Origin: Patescibacteria group bacterium
GTDB taxonomy: Bacteria; Patescibacteriota; JAHJAL01
Assembly (NCBI GenBank): GCA_018814055.1
Contig: JAHJAL010000173.1
Coordinates: 1 to 6,571 of the forward strand
DNA: 6,571 bases
Direction of reading: 5' to 3'
In this document: positions 4,909 to 6,571 of the stretch, one piece after another
Numbering within the stretch: the first letter of the stretch is position 1
How the letters are laid out: the number at the start of each line of letters is the position of its first letter
The notes under the pieces: generated by a model
The model's database searches: none
What the model saw: only the letters and a program-made list of their open reading frames with translations
What the model was told of the DNA's origin: nothing
Position numbers and translations under genes: made by a program

Positions 4909-6571
<1,663 letters not shown>

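Overview
The window reads as a chromosome segment of a bacterium with small, tightly packed genes. It is probably a member of the Candidatus Patescibacteria (CPR, Parcubacteria-like). This placement rests on general character: an A-rich coding strand, very short intergenic gaps, start codons almost without Shine-Dalgarno motifs, and small accessory proteins. It is inferred, not shown. All protein genes and the rRNA lie on the + strand.

Layout. (1) 2-322: the 3' part of a DedA/VTT-family (YqaA-like) membrane protein, followed after 8 bases by a DUF2164 protein (331-585). (2) 588-632: a long GC-rich imperfect palindrome, resembling a dispersed intergenic repeat. (3) 662-1516: a PhnP-like metallo-beta-lactamase-fold phosphodiesterase, then an ACT-domain protein (1532-1945). 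(4) 1977-2545: a complete mazEF toxin-antitoxin pair, closely resembling the E. coli proteins, whose promoter holds nested palindromes. (5) 2552-2959: a Nudix hydrolase. (6) 2967-4040: mnmA, the tRNA U34 2-thiouridylase. (7) 4108-4599: an unrecognised single-pass membrane protein with its own promoter and a good intrinsic terminator (4629-4654). (8) 4600-4908: a non-coding region holding that terminator, a promoter, a boxB-like hairpin, a boxA-like sequence and a 14-bp hairpin. (9) 4909 to the window end: the 5' part, somewhat more than half, of a 23S rRNA gene with no 16S or tRNA directly upstream.

The most interesting points are regulatory. For both mazE and mnmA, a near-consensus sigma70-type promoter predicts a transcription start exactly on the A of the ATG, that is, leaderless mRNAs. 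The 23S gene appears separated from 16S and carries its own promoter plus a leader arranged like a classical rrn antitermination leader. I see no CRISPR array, insertion sequence, phage gene or defence island apart from mazEF, and I do not claim a new multi-gene system.
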